Shown here piece by piece: positions 34,601 through 46,105 of a DNA stretch of 64,000 nucleotides. This stretch comes from Rhizodiscina lignyota (Eukaryota; Ascomycota; Dothideomycetes; Aulographales; Rhizodiscinaceae). A program made the translations under genes and the position numbers. The number at the start of each line of letters is the position of its first letter. The first letter of the stretch is position 1. The notes below the pieces were generated by a model. That model was not told where the DNA came from, searched no databases, and saw nothing but the letters and a program-made list of their open reading frames with translations. The DNA lies in NCBI GenBank assembly GCA_010015805.1, contig ML978127.1, forward strand, positions 1,674,001 through 1,738,000. Reading direction: 5' to 3'.

Positions 34601-36700
34601 GCCAGTACTACCCCAGAATCTCCTTGTGGACACGTTTCCTGGCATCGGTCCAAACGATCTCGTTAAGTACTCTCAGGTACAGGACGCCCCTTTCGAGCCG
34701 CCTCCAGGAAGTAAGAATCAGCCCAAACAGCAACAGCGCAAGACAGCAGTGGGACCTGATGCCGCAATACCATCTAATACAATATTCCCTCTTCACCCTC
34801 AGCATGTCCGACTTCGACGTGGAGATTCGTTGTGGGATCTGCTTCCGACCGCCCTGGCGTTTTGGGAACCTCTGGGTCTTGCTCCGGCGAATGGACCTAA
34901 GAACGTCATGGCATTTTGCGTTTATCCTTCTAACCAAGATTTGGTGGAGCCTATCAGCAGCTTCCTCGATTCTCTAGGCGCAGCGTATGATAGCTGCAAG
35001 CTCGGAGCGCATGTGCGCGGCAGTGATCTTGGCGATTTCGAAGCCGGTTTAGTACCTGTCGAAGTGTCCGGGACGGATCGTCCGACCCGTGAGTACGCTG
35101 TGAAGACCGTTCGAGAGACATGTGTTGAGCTAGGCAAATTGCTCGCCAAAGCCGATCTCGTACCAGCAGAGAAGGCCCTGCAAGAATCGGCGCAAACGAA
35201 GGCTGACGAGGATGCGCCAAAAATCGGAGCTTTTGTGGTTTATATTGTCAATCCGTTTGAAGATGCTACATCCCTTCGCGACATCTGCGCCTGTTTCTGG
35301 GCTCTATTCCAGACTTACGACCAGTCGTGCCGCGCTCAATCACCGCTAGATCGCAAGCCGGATCTAGTCCTACAAATCATACCCATCAAATACGTCGCAA
35401 GCATAGATGCGCCTGTCGTCCCATCACCTCAACTGCTCGCAGCTCTGGCACGTGAGGTCTACGATCGCTGTCCACCTACCTCAACTACGGATAACTCGTC
35501 ACTTTGCATACGTACCGCACCGTCTGTTCAACTGGAGGAAACACTCCCTCGAAGCATTCATTTCAAACTTACGGCTGAGCCGCCTGGGGACTTGTTGCAT
35601 GACTGTTCGCATATACATATTGGATATGCAATGGATTGGGACAGTGATTGGCTTACCGTCGCATGGACGGACAACTGTGGTAAATATCAGAACCTCTTGT
35701 CATATTCATTGCGAGGTGCTCGTTCATTTACGGATGCTGCAAGAGAAGTTTGGCAGACGACATTGGCGATTATACAGGTGAGGAAGGTGACATGGCGGAT
35801 ATCCATTGCAAGGGCGGGGATAATGCACAAAGATGAGATGGAAGGTATGTCTGCATTCTCGTCCTAAAGGTGCTTTGCATGTGCTAACTTCCTTCAGCCT
35901 GGGCTTCAATTGTTACAAGCCCATCTTCAGTACCCATCGGCACCGTTCTCATCTCCATCAATCCGGATCCGCCGCTCTCGTTAATGCCACCCGCCACACA
36001 GCCTACGCAAAACGCAAACAATCTCACGCCTGTTTCCACGCCACAAGGTGTTTCACCGTCAGACCCATCCGCCGGTGCCGCAGCAACACCCTCCGAAGTT
36101 GCGCAAGACGCCGCAAACGACCCCGACGCACACCTCATCGACACAACTGATGAAACTTGGGGCGTAGTTATGGGCCATCGACTCAATAATTCACATAGCT
36201 TAACCGAATGGCGGCCAAGTCTCGCAAGCGGCTTTCTCATCAAACGAGGCGGCGATGGGTCCTCGAGCAGAGATGACGAAGGTAACGTGCAAGGACCGAT
36301 CGCCGTCGGAGTAAACATTGTCTGGATTGGTAGCTCGATTCGCGCACAAGGTCTCAACGCGCAACAAAATCAGAGCCAAGCCCAAAATCAGAATCAAACG
36401 CCATCGAGTAGTCAAGGCGCAGCTGTGACTCCAGGCACGCCATTTCCACCTGGCGGTATTCCGGCCACAAGCCAAGCCCAGCAACAGGCGGGGTCGACAT
36501 CTGCGGCTGCGGCTGCTGCGATCGGAGGGATGCGTGGAGGCCCGTCGATTGATCCACTTCTGAGGGAGTACTTGCATATATATAGAGGCTTAGGCTTGTT
36601 AGCCAAACTGAGGGGAATGAAAGGGACGAAAGGCGGCGCAGTGCCTTGGCATATTGTTGCTGCTGTAAATGGAGTGAAAGGATTGGAAAGATGTATGTGA
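31640..36700 (+). CDS. MED13: Mediator kinase-module subunit 13 (Med13/Srb9/SsnC)
   Basis: Links the CDK8 kinase module to core Mediator and so represses or tunes RNA polymerase II. Exons 31640..31681, 31734..35844 and 35898..36700 give 1651 residues with all junctions in frame. The tiny first exon supplies the family start MEFLKSCTTGVHSV, followed after the splice by GGYSTVLYRIF. The N-terminal Med13 domain fills the first 350 residues (LKWKTSVKDWLARRSI, LRCLWPAVLCFHYSG and EGLRWFQGDGQDRYADPLADAQEWF are recognisable). A long acidic, Ser-rich disordered middle contains DMDMDEDNFGGNELSEADFNFFDEP. The C-terminal PIWI/MID-like part includes FCVYPSNQDLVEPISSFLDSLG and continues over the last intron (AWASIVTSPSSVPIGTVL) to the domain ending GGAVPWHIVAAV. 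The size fits filamentous-fungal Med13. Confidence 0.9.
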
Positions 36701-38112
36701 TCATGAAATGAAATTTTGATTGAACTTGAGGATTGGATGGCAGTGTGATTTGCATAGCGTTGGGTATGAGAGGAGGTAGTGCAATCTGCGTTTTGGAGAA
36801 AATATTATGCCTTATTGTCCGATCTAACTTTTCCAGATCCCTCAATCAATCAATTGTCCACTGACTGTAGGCATCGATATCTTAACACTACATTGAAATG
36901 TTTCTCGTTGAGACCTACTACTTATGAGCGCTGTCGTCCAGGTATAACTAACATAAGTGGGGGCCTGACAATTAGCCCACATTCCATCAAAAAATTCCAA
37001 CGCCAATATCTCGCCAACGAACAGAGAGATAGGGTTGGAAGTTGGCAAAAAATTATAGACCTCAATCGAGGGAGGCAAAAGGAAATGGGTTCATCCGGAA
37101 TTCGAATCCGGGACCTCTCGCAGCTTGACTTAGGTGACCCTAAGCGAGAATCATACCACTAGACCAATGAACCGGAAATTGATTCTCAAAATCTAACAAA
37201 TATTCTTATATAGTAAATTTTCTAAAATTTTCTCAATCGCTTCTAATCCGATACAATAAGACACAATGTTCTCTTGCGTAGCAATAATTACAAAATTTTC
37301 AATAGAGACACTCAGGCTGCTTGGAGAAAGTAACGGCTTTCGGGGACAGTCCATCGACTCCAGCGTGCGGGAAGAGCAAGGAATTCTGCAAAGCAAACGA
37401 GCACAACGCATTAATGATTAAAAGAGACATCTCTTATCTCTGGTCAACAGTTACGCGGAATAATGCGGAAGGGCTATTACTGCAAAAATACGGCTGTCTA
37501 CGAAGTAATCTAATGGCACCGTGAGACGATCAGGATGCGATAATTCATTCAAGCCCATCAGACGGCAAGAAGCGAAAATAGCAATATATCCGATGAATAA
37601 CTTCACTCTAGGAATAGGTCGTTTGTCTCATAGTCAGCTGTCGAACCTCCATGTAGTTGAAGAATCACGCGAGCCTTTGAAAGGGGGGGGAATAGAGTTG
37701 ACCAGAAGTAATAAAAGAGTAAGAAACACCGGGCAGTTTGAGGCCGTACTCTTATTCACATTATCAGGAGGCTTAATGATCTGATTATAGGCAGTAGTTG
37801 GACTGGGAAGCGCTATGTACTCAACTGGACTCTATGCGTGGGTAGATCTCATGCTTAACGGATCGAATTCCGGGGAGACAGCAAGTCGCCAAAGAAGGGA
37901 CTTTATTTCTAAGCCAATTGTAAGGCTAAAAATGTGAACCATAACAACGCCAATCCTGTGCACACCATCCATTATGTTGATTGTGGCCATACTGTTTAAA
38001 CAGCCAATGCTCCATCGCCATTACTCCCGCATCGCAAGTAGTCATGCATCTTGAATCAATTAAGATCCACGGACATATTTCGTGCTATGACTCAGTTGAT
38101 CGAGGCGATATC
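36701..38112. other. Intergenic region with a tRNA gene
   Basis: Apart from the tRNA at 37087-37173, these 1.4 kb hold no recognisable gene. Open frames on both strands are short and lack domains. The region holds the MED13 3' flank, and the 3' end of the secreted repeat-protein gene lies immediately after it. Confidence 0.45.
37087..37173 (-). tRNA. tRNA-Pro (AGG), with a 15-base intron
   Basis: On the minus strand the 7-bp acceptor pairs GGTTCAT with ATGAACC (37173 down and 37094..37088). The D-arm TGGTCTAGTGGTATGA, anticodon stem CTCGC/GCGAG and T-arm (stem CCGGA/TCCGG around TTCGAAT) all fold. The anticodon loop reads TTAGGGT, anticodon AGG. An insertion of 15 bases after position 37 contains CCTAA, complementary to the anticodon region TTAGG, the normal intron-anticodon pairing of eukaryotic tRNA introns. 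The mature length is 72 without CCA. Confidence 0.93.
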
Positions 38113-39114
38113 TCATTCCAGCAAGTTGGAAACCTCAGGCGCAAGCGCGGACTCGATGGCTTCAGCGGCCTGCAAGAGACTGGGATCGTTTGCGAGGGGT
38201 CCAGTCCCCTCAGACTGAGGTGCAGCGCTTCCAGCGCCGGATGGAACAGGGCCAGATGGACCAGATCCAGTGGCAGCCACGGCATCGTTCATTGGACCAC
38301 GGCTTGATGCAAACGTGCCGGTCGCCTCAGGTCCAGGGGCAGCCTTGACACCGTTCTTGACATCGTTGCCGGACGCGGCAGATCCGGTCGCTCCAGGTCC
38401 AGATGGAGTCATTGCGTCGTTCTTCGGACCGCTTCCTGATGCGAATGGGCCAGTTGCCTGAGGCCTAGGCGCAGTCTTGATACCACTCATCTGTCCACTA
38501 CCAGAGGCAGCGGGGCGAGTTGCTTGGGGTCCAGAGGCAGTCATTTCGTTGTTCGTAGGAGCGCTCTCCGACGCAAATGGGCCAGTCGCCTCAGGCCCTG
38601 GTGCCGTCTCGACATTGTTCTTGAGCCCACTGCTCGGCGCAACGGCGCCAGTCGCTTGGAGTTTAGCAGCAGTGCCCACATTGTTCATTGTACTATTGCC
38701 CGATGCAAAGGGTCCAGTGAGCTGCCTGTGGCTATTTCCTGAAGCTGTGCAAGAAACCGACACGACATCGACACCAGCTGGGCTCTGGGTGATTTGAGTT
38801 TCCTGATTCAGTCCAAAACCGCCACCCAAAGGAACGTGGTCGACGCCAGTTGCATGGCAGGTGACTGTTTGCCCTTTCGGTGCGTCAATCACCGTGGCTT
38901 GCGTGATTGTGGCAGCATTTCTGACTGGCTGAGGCCTGCCGTTTACAGTGATGGCTGCCTGAACTGCTAACTCGGAGGCTCCAGTGAGCTCGACAGTAAC
39001 CGAGAAAGGAGTAGCTTGTCGACGACCCATAGGATATGTGTTGAGTGGAATGGCCGAAGTGATAGAGGAGGTAAAAAGGACGGTGGTGAGAGCTGTGGTG
39101 AGGGAATACTGCAT
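38113..39114 (-). CDS. Secreted protein with seven 22-residue tandem repeats
   Basis: The product is 333 residues with a signal peptide (residues 1-21 or so: hydrophobic core TTVLFTSSITSAIP) and a dibasic GRR at about 30-32 that could be a Kex2 site. A globular part at about 35-130 has two cysteines (TCHATG, SCTASG). From residue 133 to 286 the protein is seven 22-residue copies of T-G-P-F-A-S-type units, without gaps, e.g. TGPFASGSGPKNDAM followed by TPSGPGA. The end is a short helix-prone tail. Rich in Gly/Ser/Thr/Pro/Ala, the repeats look like disordered cell-wall or effector linkers. No catalytic motif. No intron is needed; function unknown. Confidence 0.85.
   Translation of the reverse strand: MQYSLTTALTTVLFTSSITSAIPLNTYPMGRRQATPFSVTVELTGASELAVQAAITVNGRPQPVRNAATITQATVIDAPKGQTVTCHATGVDHVPLGGGFGLNQETQITQSPAGVDVVSVSCTASGNSHRQLTGPFASGNSTMNNVGTAAKLQATGAVAPSSGLKNNVETAPGPEATGPFASESAPTNNEMTASGPQATRPAASGSGQMSGIKTAPRPQATGPFASGSGPKNDAMTPSGPGATGSAASGNDVKNGVKAAPGPEATGTFASSRGPMNDAVAATGSGPSGPVPSGAGSAAPQSEGTGPLANDPSLLQAAEAIESALAPEVSNLLE
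38257..38718 (-). repeat. 66-bp tandem repeat, seven copies, inside the secreted protein gene
   Basis: Exactly seven in-frame 66-base units (462 bases) encode the 22-residue repeats. Copies are diverged at many positions but keep the same length, so no indels have accumulated between units. This suggests selection on unit length or recent homogenisation. Confidence 0.85.
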
Positions 39115-39804
39115 TATGTTTGATGTACAAGTGGTATGACAATGATCTCGAAGGGACTGATGTCGTGGTGACTTTTAGTAAAGACGGTTAGGATTGATAG
39201 AGTAAAGGATTGACTCTAGGAAAGATAAAAGAAATACTAAGGAAGTAGGAAAACGGGTAGGAAATTCGTTAGATGTTTGAGTATGGTGTGGTGCTTAAAG
39301 GAGAGAATGGAAGACCAGATGGCACCGAATACTTATACGTATTTCTTCCTGCGCATTCACTATTCGAGCATTCGGATAGATTACTAGTGAGCGGGGTTAA
39401 GTGATGCAATCAGAAGAAAAGATAGAACGATCCTCCTGGGTTGTGGTGTTGATCGCTGCCATGGTCGTCAACGCCTGGAATAGTATCCTACCTAATAGCG
39501 CGACAGCCACAAAATGACATCAACCCTTCGCCTCCAAAACGCGTTCAGCATGTATGCGCTGCTGCTCCTTGGAAACAACCACGATCATTGCCTGGTTCGC
39601 TCAAATCTTGTCTGCGCTTAGTCGTTGTTCCGGTCGGTGATATTACTCCGAGAAAATCGCAAGGCAGTGCAAGGTCGGCATCCAACAAAGGTTGGTTTCA
39701 GAGATGAGAAACGACACTCCATTCAGCCCAGTATTTATGTTTGCCTTAAGATCTCTCGTCCTGTCTCAAAAGGGTAGGGGAGCTTGCTTGAGGCTTCCTG
39801 AGGC

Positions 39805-39853
<49 letters not shown>

Positions 39854-40131
39854 TCATCGGACACGGCCCGTCACGTGCCGTGTCCACCCGCCCAAAAACG
39901 CATGGGGGTGTGAGAGTCCGAGGCGATTCAAACAGGCCTCCTCTCCGAAACCGCAACGCGCCTTTGAAGAGTCCGTAAGTACAAATTTCACCACTCTGTC
40001 TTTATATTTTGAATGGGGATGAACCTTACTTCATTACCTTCGTTACAGTGTCATTGTTGATCAAATCTAAAAGCCTTTTGACACGGTGAGATCGCAGCGC
40101 CAGCAGTTTTCATCTCTGACAAAGGCTCTCG
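39115..40131. other. Intergenic region with a GA microsatellite
   Basis: About 1 kb divergent between the secreted repeat gene (minus) and the CoA-transferase gene (plus). It carries the GA run at 39811-39851 listed separately. No other gene or RNA recognised. Confidence 0.45.
39811..39851. repeat. (GA)n microsatellite
   Basis: About 20 uninterrupted GA units, roughly 280 bases upstream of the CoA-transferase start. A homopurine run like this could vary in length between strains and affect promoter structure. Confidence 0.95.
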
Positions 40132-41532
40132 ATGGCTTCAAGCTCCAGACGTTGTATAGCAAGCGCGCTTCGGAATTGCTCCAAATCTACGTCAGTGGCA
40201 TCATCAATTCAGGCGTCAGAGTCGACGAGATGGGCCGGAAGCTCGCATTTCAAGACGGATCGACGACATATCAAGCAAAGAGTGCAATCACGCGAGCAAT
40301 TTCGCAGCTTTTCCTGCGCGACATCTCGGAGAACGGTCGACGCTACGAGTAAATCAGCAAGACCACTGGACGGCATCACAGTTGTGAGCCTTGAACAGGC
40401 TGTTGCGGCACCGTTCTGCACAAGACAGCTTGCTGATCTTGGAGCGCGAGTCATCAAGGTTGAACGTCCTGGAGATGGCGACTTTGCCCGCAAATACGAC
40501 ACTCGTGTCCACGGCGAAGCTTCTCACTTTATCTGGTTGAACAGATCAAAAGAGAGTCTGGCATTGGACTTGAAGAACCCTGAAGACCTGAACATTCTGA
40601 AGAAGCTGCTCGAGCGCACAGATGTCCTCGTCCAAAACCTTGCTCCCGGTGCAAGTGGTCGGCTCGGTCTCTCGTACGAAGCGCTTCAAGAGAAGCATCC
40701 TGGCATGATCGTGTGTGATGTTTCGGGTTACGGAAGCGATGGCCCGTATGTCAAGAAGAAAGCCTACGATCTTCTCATTCAAAGCGAATCTGGGATGCTT
40801 TCGGTTACGGGCACGCAAGCTAAAACCGAGTCGGGCACAAAGATAGAGCCTGCCAAGGTTGGCATATCCATTGCCGATATTGCGGCAGGAATGTATGCGT
40901 ATACCAACATCCTGGCAGCCTTAATGCAGCGCGAAAAGACAGGCAAAGGATCCAAAATCGACATCTCGATGCTAGAGGCCTTGACGGAGTGGATGAGTTT
41001 CCCATTATATTACGCATTCGACGGCGCTCCTGGTCCAGTACCAGCTGGTGCTTCACACGCCTCAATCTATCCCTACGGACCGTTCAAGACAGGCGATGGG
41101 TCAGTCATGTTGGGCATACAGAATGAGCGAGAGTTTGCCAACTTTTGCGACATAGTCCTTGGAGACGCCAGCCTGTCAAAGGATTCACGATTTGAAAACA
41201 ACACGGCCCGCGTCAAGAATCGTGAGGCTTTGAAGCAGACTATTGAAGATATCTTCTCGCAATTATCGTCTGAAGACGTCGTCAAGCGACTCGAAGTAGC
41301 TTCCATTGCAAACGCTAAAGTTAATGACATGCACGATGTCTGGAACCATCCCCAGCTTCAAGCGAGAGGGCGATGGACAGAAGTAGACACGCCCGCCGGC
41401 GTAGTGCCGGCCCTCATACCTCCTGGATTCCAGCCTCGAGGTAGAGGTGAAGGGCTCGAAGCTCGTATGGATCCAGTCCCTAAAGTTGGCGAGCACAATT
41501 CGAAGATATTAGCGGAATTGAATATGGCATAG
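40132..41532 (+). CDS. Class III CoA-transferase (CaiB/BaiF; SUGCT-like), mitochondrial
   Basis: Moves CoA between acyl groups; the nearest named eukaryotic type is succinyl-CoA:glutarate CoA-transferase. A single exon, 466 residues. The first about 75 residues are Ser/Arg-rich with almost no acids (SSSRRCIASALRNCSK), a mitochondrial presequence. The family begins with PLDGITVVSLEQAVAAPFCTRQLADLGARVIKVE. It continues with SHFIWLNRSKESLALDLKN, DVLVQNLAPGASGRLGLSYE and SGYGSDGPY, and the active-site aspartate is in KKAYDLLIQSESG. C-terminal GRWTEV and ALIPPGFQPRG match the lid domain. The length after the presequence fits the family (about 390). Likely role: mitochondrial dicarboxylic-acid or lysine-degradation metabolism; the exact acyl pair is not provable here. 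Confidence 0.92.
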   Translation: MASSSRRCIASALRNCSKSTSVASSIQASESTRWAGSSHFKTDRRHIKQRVQSREQFRSFSCATSRRTVDATSKSARPLDGITVVSLEQAVAAPFCTRQLADLGARVIKVERPGDGDFARKYDTRVHGEASHFIWLNRSKESLALDLKNPEDLNILKKLLERTDVLVQNLAPGASGRLGLSYEALQEKHPGMIVCDVSGYGSDGPYVKKKAYDLLIQSESGMLSVTGTQAKTESGTKIEPAKVGISIADIAAGMYAYTNILAALMQREKTGKGSKIDISMLEALTEWMSFPLYYAFDGAPGPVPAGASHASIYPYGPFKTGDGSVMLGIQNEREFANFCDIVLGDASLSKDSRFENNTARVKNREALKQTIEDIFSQLSSEDVVKRLEVASIANAKVNDMHDVWNHPQLQARGRWTEVDTPAGVVPALIPPGFQPRGRGEGLEARMDPVPKVGEHNSKILAELNMA

Positions 41533-42569
41533 GTATTCTGGGGTTCGAAGGTGTAGATGAAGGAGCTGCATGACTGGTCTAGTGCCTACACAAGTAGTGT
41601 TCAGGCACGTCTCGTTTCAATGGACGAGTGTTTGCCCTCACTCACATCATTGTATTTGGCTCCGTTTCTGTTGCAGATTCTACCATTGAACACTTGGGAG
41701 AATCGCGCAATAGTTTTGTAATCATTGTAAATATTTAGCGGCATTTATGCATATGTTCCAAAATTTGAATCAGATGGCAAGTCTTTAATGCGTTATTACT
41801 GCCCTGACGCGTGACATAAGTGGCGTCTTGAGACATCCAATTTTAAATTTCCACCGCCAGCCACCAGCCGGAAACCCTCGATATCACCAAGAAATTCATC
41901 TCCGTACAACTGATCCGTACGCATGAGTAATCCCACCTCATTCAATCTTTAAGGCAAGTCTTTTCATATCGAAGGAACCGAATGTTTACGAGTTCTGAAA
42001 TATCCCCGCACTCGTCGGATTTATCCGGTCGACATATCGATGAGCTGGATGATCGTCGAAGATTACGCTCAATGCGATTCCTAGTTTTCTTTTAAGTTTC
42101 AGACGTATTCTCCATACTGAGGAAATGTATCTTATGGAGTTCCGTATACGGGGCGCCCTTCAAGACGTGTTGAAACATATGACATTGAATGATGACGAAG
42201 TGCGTCCAAGGGCTTGCTAATTCTTTGGGCTGCACGTCCGGACTCTACCACAATGACGATTTCAGCCGATGGCCGAATGCAACATAGAATAGGCGTTCTC
42301 TGAGGAAGACAACCAAACTCCTATGCAACTAGCACGGAGCCTCATCCTTTCGGCGAAGATCGCCCGCCAATACGAGGGGAAATTCTTCCCCTCAATTATG
42401 TTCCTGGCGATCCGAAGTCGTCACCGGAAAAATTACTCTCATTGATGCTTCTGTTGGTTGTACGGTAGATGTTACGCACGAAGTGTGCTCAGTATTGACA
42501 AAGTGAGACCAGTAGGAGAAACAGGATATATGTGCCCAGTTATCCGCCTTCTTCGATCAGCTCACGTTC
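41533..42569. other. Intergenic region
   Basis: 1 kb between the CoA-transferase and the GH92 gene. A 37-codon frame starting at 41981 shows nothing recognisable. I see no RNA gene or repeat. Confidence 0.4.
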
Positions 42570-45418
42570 ATGGCTTTCAAAATGGCAGATAAAATCATTA
42601 GTAGGCTCTCATTCTTTCTCTTTCTCGCTTCCGTCAGTATCGCAGCACCTGTTTCTAGTGATGCCGCGTCAGATTGGACAGTCTATGTCGATCCTTTCAT
42701 TGGTACTGCAGGCCCAGATCCCAACAGCGGTGCAAACTCTGGTGATACCTTTCCTGGTCCTACTCTTCCTTTTGGTGTCGTAAAACTCGGGCCGGACACG
42801 ACTGAATTCGACCCTTCAACAAATGCCTTTGCAGGATATACTCCTGACGGTAATGGTATGTATCTCCGCCGCATGCAGATCAGATTCCCATCGATATCCA
42901 CACGATAAGATATGAGCTAACAAGATGGGTAACATAGTCACTGCATTCACATGCTTCCATGAGTGTGGCATTGGAGGGGGATCCAAGTATGGAGTGGTCG
43001 GTCATATGCCTTTGTTGACCCTGGAAGGTGTCAATGTTCTCGACAACATGACATACATGCAGCCTCGCAAAGGGATGGATCGGGCATCCGTGGGGTACTA
43101 TCGATCCGACTTCAAGAATGGTATCACAACGGAGCTAGCAGCGTCACGTCATGCTGGGTTTATTCAATATACCTTTCCCGCAGGCGGCGATCGTATCGTT
43201 TTGGCTGATGTTTCGCACAATCTTCCGTCTCTAGCGGAGTTTATCAAGTCACAAACGTACAGCAACGGACAACTTGTTGTGACTGACGGAGGACGAGGAT
43301 ACCACGGGTGGGGAGTGTGGCGAGGTGGTTGGGGTGGCGGAGGACTCGCATGGGGAGAAGGTGAGATGAGAGATACCTGACACGAGATCTCCTGGTTCTC
43401 ACTGCTACACCAATGTTCTAATCTCAATCTTCTCAAGGCTCGGATTATCAGATCTACTTCTGTAATGAATTTGACTCAACTCCAGAGAGTTATCAGTATT
43501 TCTCTGGGCCATGGAATGCGCCTGATTCACCACCGAGCCCGTCCACTCAAGTTTTCTTCAGCAATGGACCAGGCATACAAGGCGGACCAGAAGGCGATGA
43601 CATGGGAAACCGCATCGGTGCAGTCTTCAAATTTGCTGAGAATACTACGCAAGTCAAGTCAAGAATCGGCGTGTCCTTTATATCGGTGGAAAAGGCTTGT
43701 AACTTTGTCCAGCAAGAAATTCCCTCGTGGACTTTGAACGACACTGTTGAGGCAGCCAAGAAAGAATGGAACGACGATGTTTTCTCAAAGGTCACAACAA
43801 CAGACAAGAAAAATACAACCAGACTCACCATGTTTTATTCCGGTCTATATCGCGGCCATCAGATGCCTTCTGACAGGACGGGGGAGAATCCGAAGTGGAA
43901 TTCCAGCGAACCATCTTACGATGATTTCTACACATTGTGGGACACCTTCCGTTGCTTGAATAGCTGGTACCTCCTTGTGCAGCCCTCGCGTGCAGAAGGC
44001 ATGGTCCGCGCTCTTATCGATATTTGGCGACATGTCGGGTTTGCTCCAGATGGGAGGTCTGGGAATTTCAATGGCAAGGTTCAAGGTGGCTCCAATGCCG
44101 ACAATGTCCTCGCCGATGCTTACGTTAAGGGGCTACGCGGTGGAATAAACTGGAAAGATGGATATGGTCAGTTGACTTTCCTCCCTTCAGATGTGGAGGA
44201 ACTGACGCAAACAGCTACAATGAGGAAGGACGCTGAAGTCACGCCTCCGCCCAATCATGATCCAGAGGATCCAACTTGTGCTAATGCGGACGGCCGATGT
44301 GCACTCCCGGATTGGTTAGAATATGGTTACATCACGCCGAATTTCTCTTCAAGCGTTAGCAGGGTAGTCGAATACTCGCTCAATGACTTCTCTCTGAGTC
44401 AGGTCGCCAAAGACTTGGCACCCCAAGATTACCAGAAGTATCTCAAGCGATCCGGGTAGGTTCCTAAACAAAATCAGATAGTGAACGGTGTCAATCGAAT
44501 CAGCAACTGACTTTGGCCGACAGGAACTGGAAGCATCAATGGAATCCGCACATGACTCAATATAACTTCTCAGGTTTCCTCGGACCAAGAAACGCAGACG
44601 GTACACTCATCACCATCGATCCACAAAACACGTCGTATACAACCGAGGGTTTGCCATGGGGTAAGCTGCTACCCTCGCTTTGCTTCCTCCGCTCTGTTTG
44701 TTTGTCTGACTGGACATACAGAATACAGCTGGACCGTTCCACATGACATCGAAAGTCTTGTTTCGATTATGGGCGGCCCAGAGCTCACGGAAAAGCGTCT
44801 GGATATAATGTTCGTGCCAAATCTTCGGACGGCAGATCTCGGAGTCGGTGTTGCTTCCGGTACAACGCTCTATAATCCTGGTAAGTCACCGCAGTCTCAA
44901 ATAATCACCTGCTTTCAATGTACTTTAGAACTCACATATATCTCCCATCACTAGGCAACGAACCTAGCTTCTTCACGCCCTTTATCTACAATTACCTCCC
45001 AGGGAAGCAGTGGAAATCAGTCCGCCAGTCGCGAATTAACATCAACATAAATTACTTCACAGGCCCATCCGGCTTGCCGGGTAATAGTGACGCCGGCGCA
45101 CTGGATAGTTGGATGTTCTGGCAGATGCTGGGGCTTTATCCCGTAGTGACACAGGACGTGTATTTGATCTTGTCGCCATGGTTCAGCGACATCAGCGTGA
45201 CCGTGGGAGCGAACAACGCGACTCTCCGGATCACGGCGCAGAATCTTTCTGAAGAGAGTTTCTATGTCCAGAGCCTCAAAGTAAATGGCAAGGAATGGAA
45301 CCTGAACTGGTTGACGCACGCAGATATTGCGAATGGTGGACACTTGGAGTTTATCCTGGGTCCAAATACGACTGTCTGGGATACAGGAGATGTGCCTCCG
45401 AGTCCTGGACACCAGTAA
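42570..45418 (+). CDS. Secreted GH92 alpha-mannosidase
   Basis: An exo-acting Ca2+-dependent alpha-mannosidase (CAZy GH92; commonly alpha-1,2). Six exons, 42570..42855, 42938..43360, 43438..44455, 44524..44660, 44722..44880 and 44955..45418, join in frame to 828 residues. A signal peptide covers roughly 1-26 (FFLFLASVSIAA). The N-terminal domain starts YVDPFIGTAGPDPNSGANSGDTFPG and crosses the first splice as TPDGN/VTAFTCFHE. The (alpha/alpha)6 domain shows SGLYRGHQMPSDRT, YDDFYTLWDTFRCLN and GGSNADNVLADAYVKG. The catalytic-region motif LPGNSDAGALDSWMFWQMLGLYPV and SPWFSDISV close it. The length suits GH92. It probably trims mannose from fungal or host glycans. Introns of 60-82 bases are typical here. 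Confidence 0.93.
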
Positions 45419-46105
45419 CTGTCGTAGAAGGTCCCCTGGATATCTTGGCTTCAATTTGCGATTCGTGAATAAACAAGTAGCTGGAGGATTAGCTAGGTTC
45501 GCCACGAAGCTCGATGCGATACTTCGCGACATCGATATTGTGAAGCAACCCAGCTCCCATTCGGGCTGCCAGTGCTATCCTCTTATAATCTTATTTGCGC
45601 AGGCCGCCATGTTGAACATTTTTCGAGGTCGCCTTTCGACACTTCGTTGCAGTTGGATTTCTCTGCGGCGGAGTGAGGCGTCGGCCTTAAAAGGGGAAGG
45701 ATTTTCGGCCCCCCATAAATAGAAGCCAAGCCACCACGAAGGGCCAAGGCGGCTGAAGCTTTCTCGCCGGTCGGCGCATCCTTCGTAATTACTCGTCCTC
45801 TCGTCAAATGCTCTTGCATCTTGCCCCGCAACAAGTGGCTATACATATGAAAGAGCGGCTCAGTAAGAAGTAGCGATATCAGGACCCAGCCTTGCCTACA
45901 ACCCCATCATGGCTCCAGTCACAGTGCAGACCGCTCAGCGGCATAGCCTTGAACTTAAACGTGTCATACATTAAGTACTCAACATCTACACATTGGATTC
46001 CTGTTACGTGTTTGCCTTCATGTCTCTTTTGCACTTTCCTTCACATTCTCATTCTCCCTCACATTCTCATTCTCCCACCCCGACTCTCCTTCCAAAACCA
46101 AATCG
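45419..46105. other. Intergenic region
   Basis: Between the GH92 mannosidase and the membrane protein. The last 150 bases before the next start are C/T-rich on the plus strand (TCTCATTCTCCC-type repeats), a pyrimidine-rich fungal leader. Nothing else seen. Confidence 0.45.

Noticed and set aside
38270-38797. Plus-strand frames inside the secreted repeat gene
   Set aside because: Repeated antisense reading of the 66-base repeats; the minus-strand frame has the signal peptide.
42532-42783. Alternative frame at the GH92 start
   Set aside because: Does not contain the GH92 domain; the frame starting at 42570 has the signal peptide and domain.
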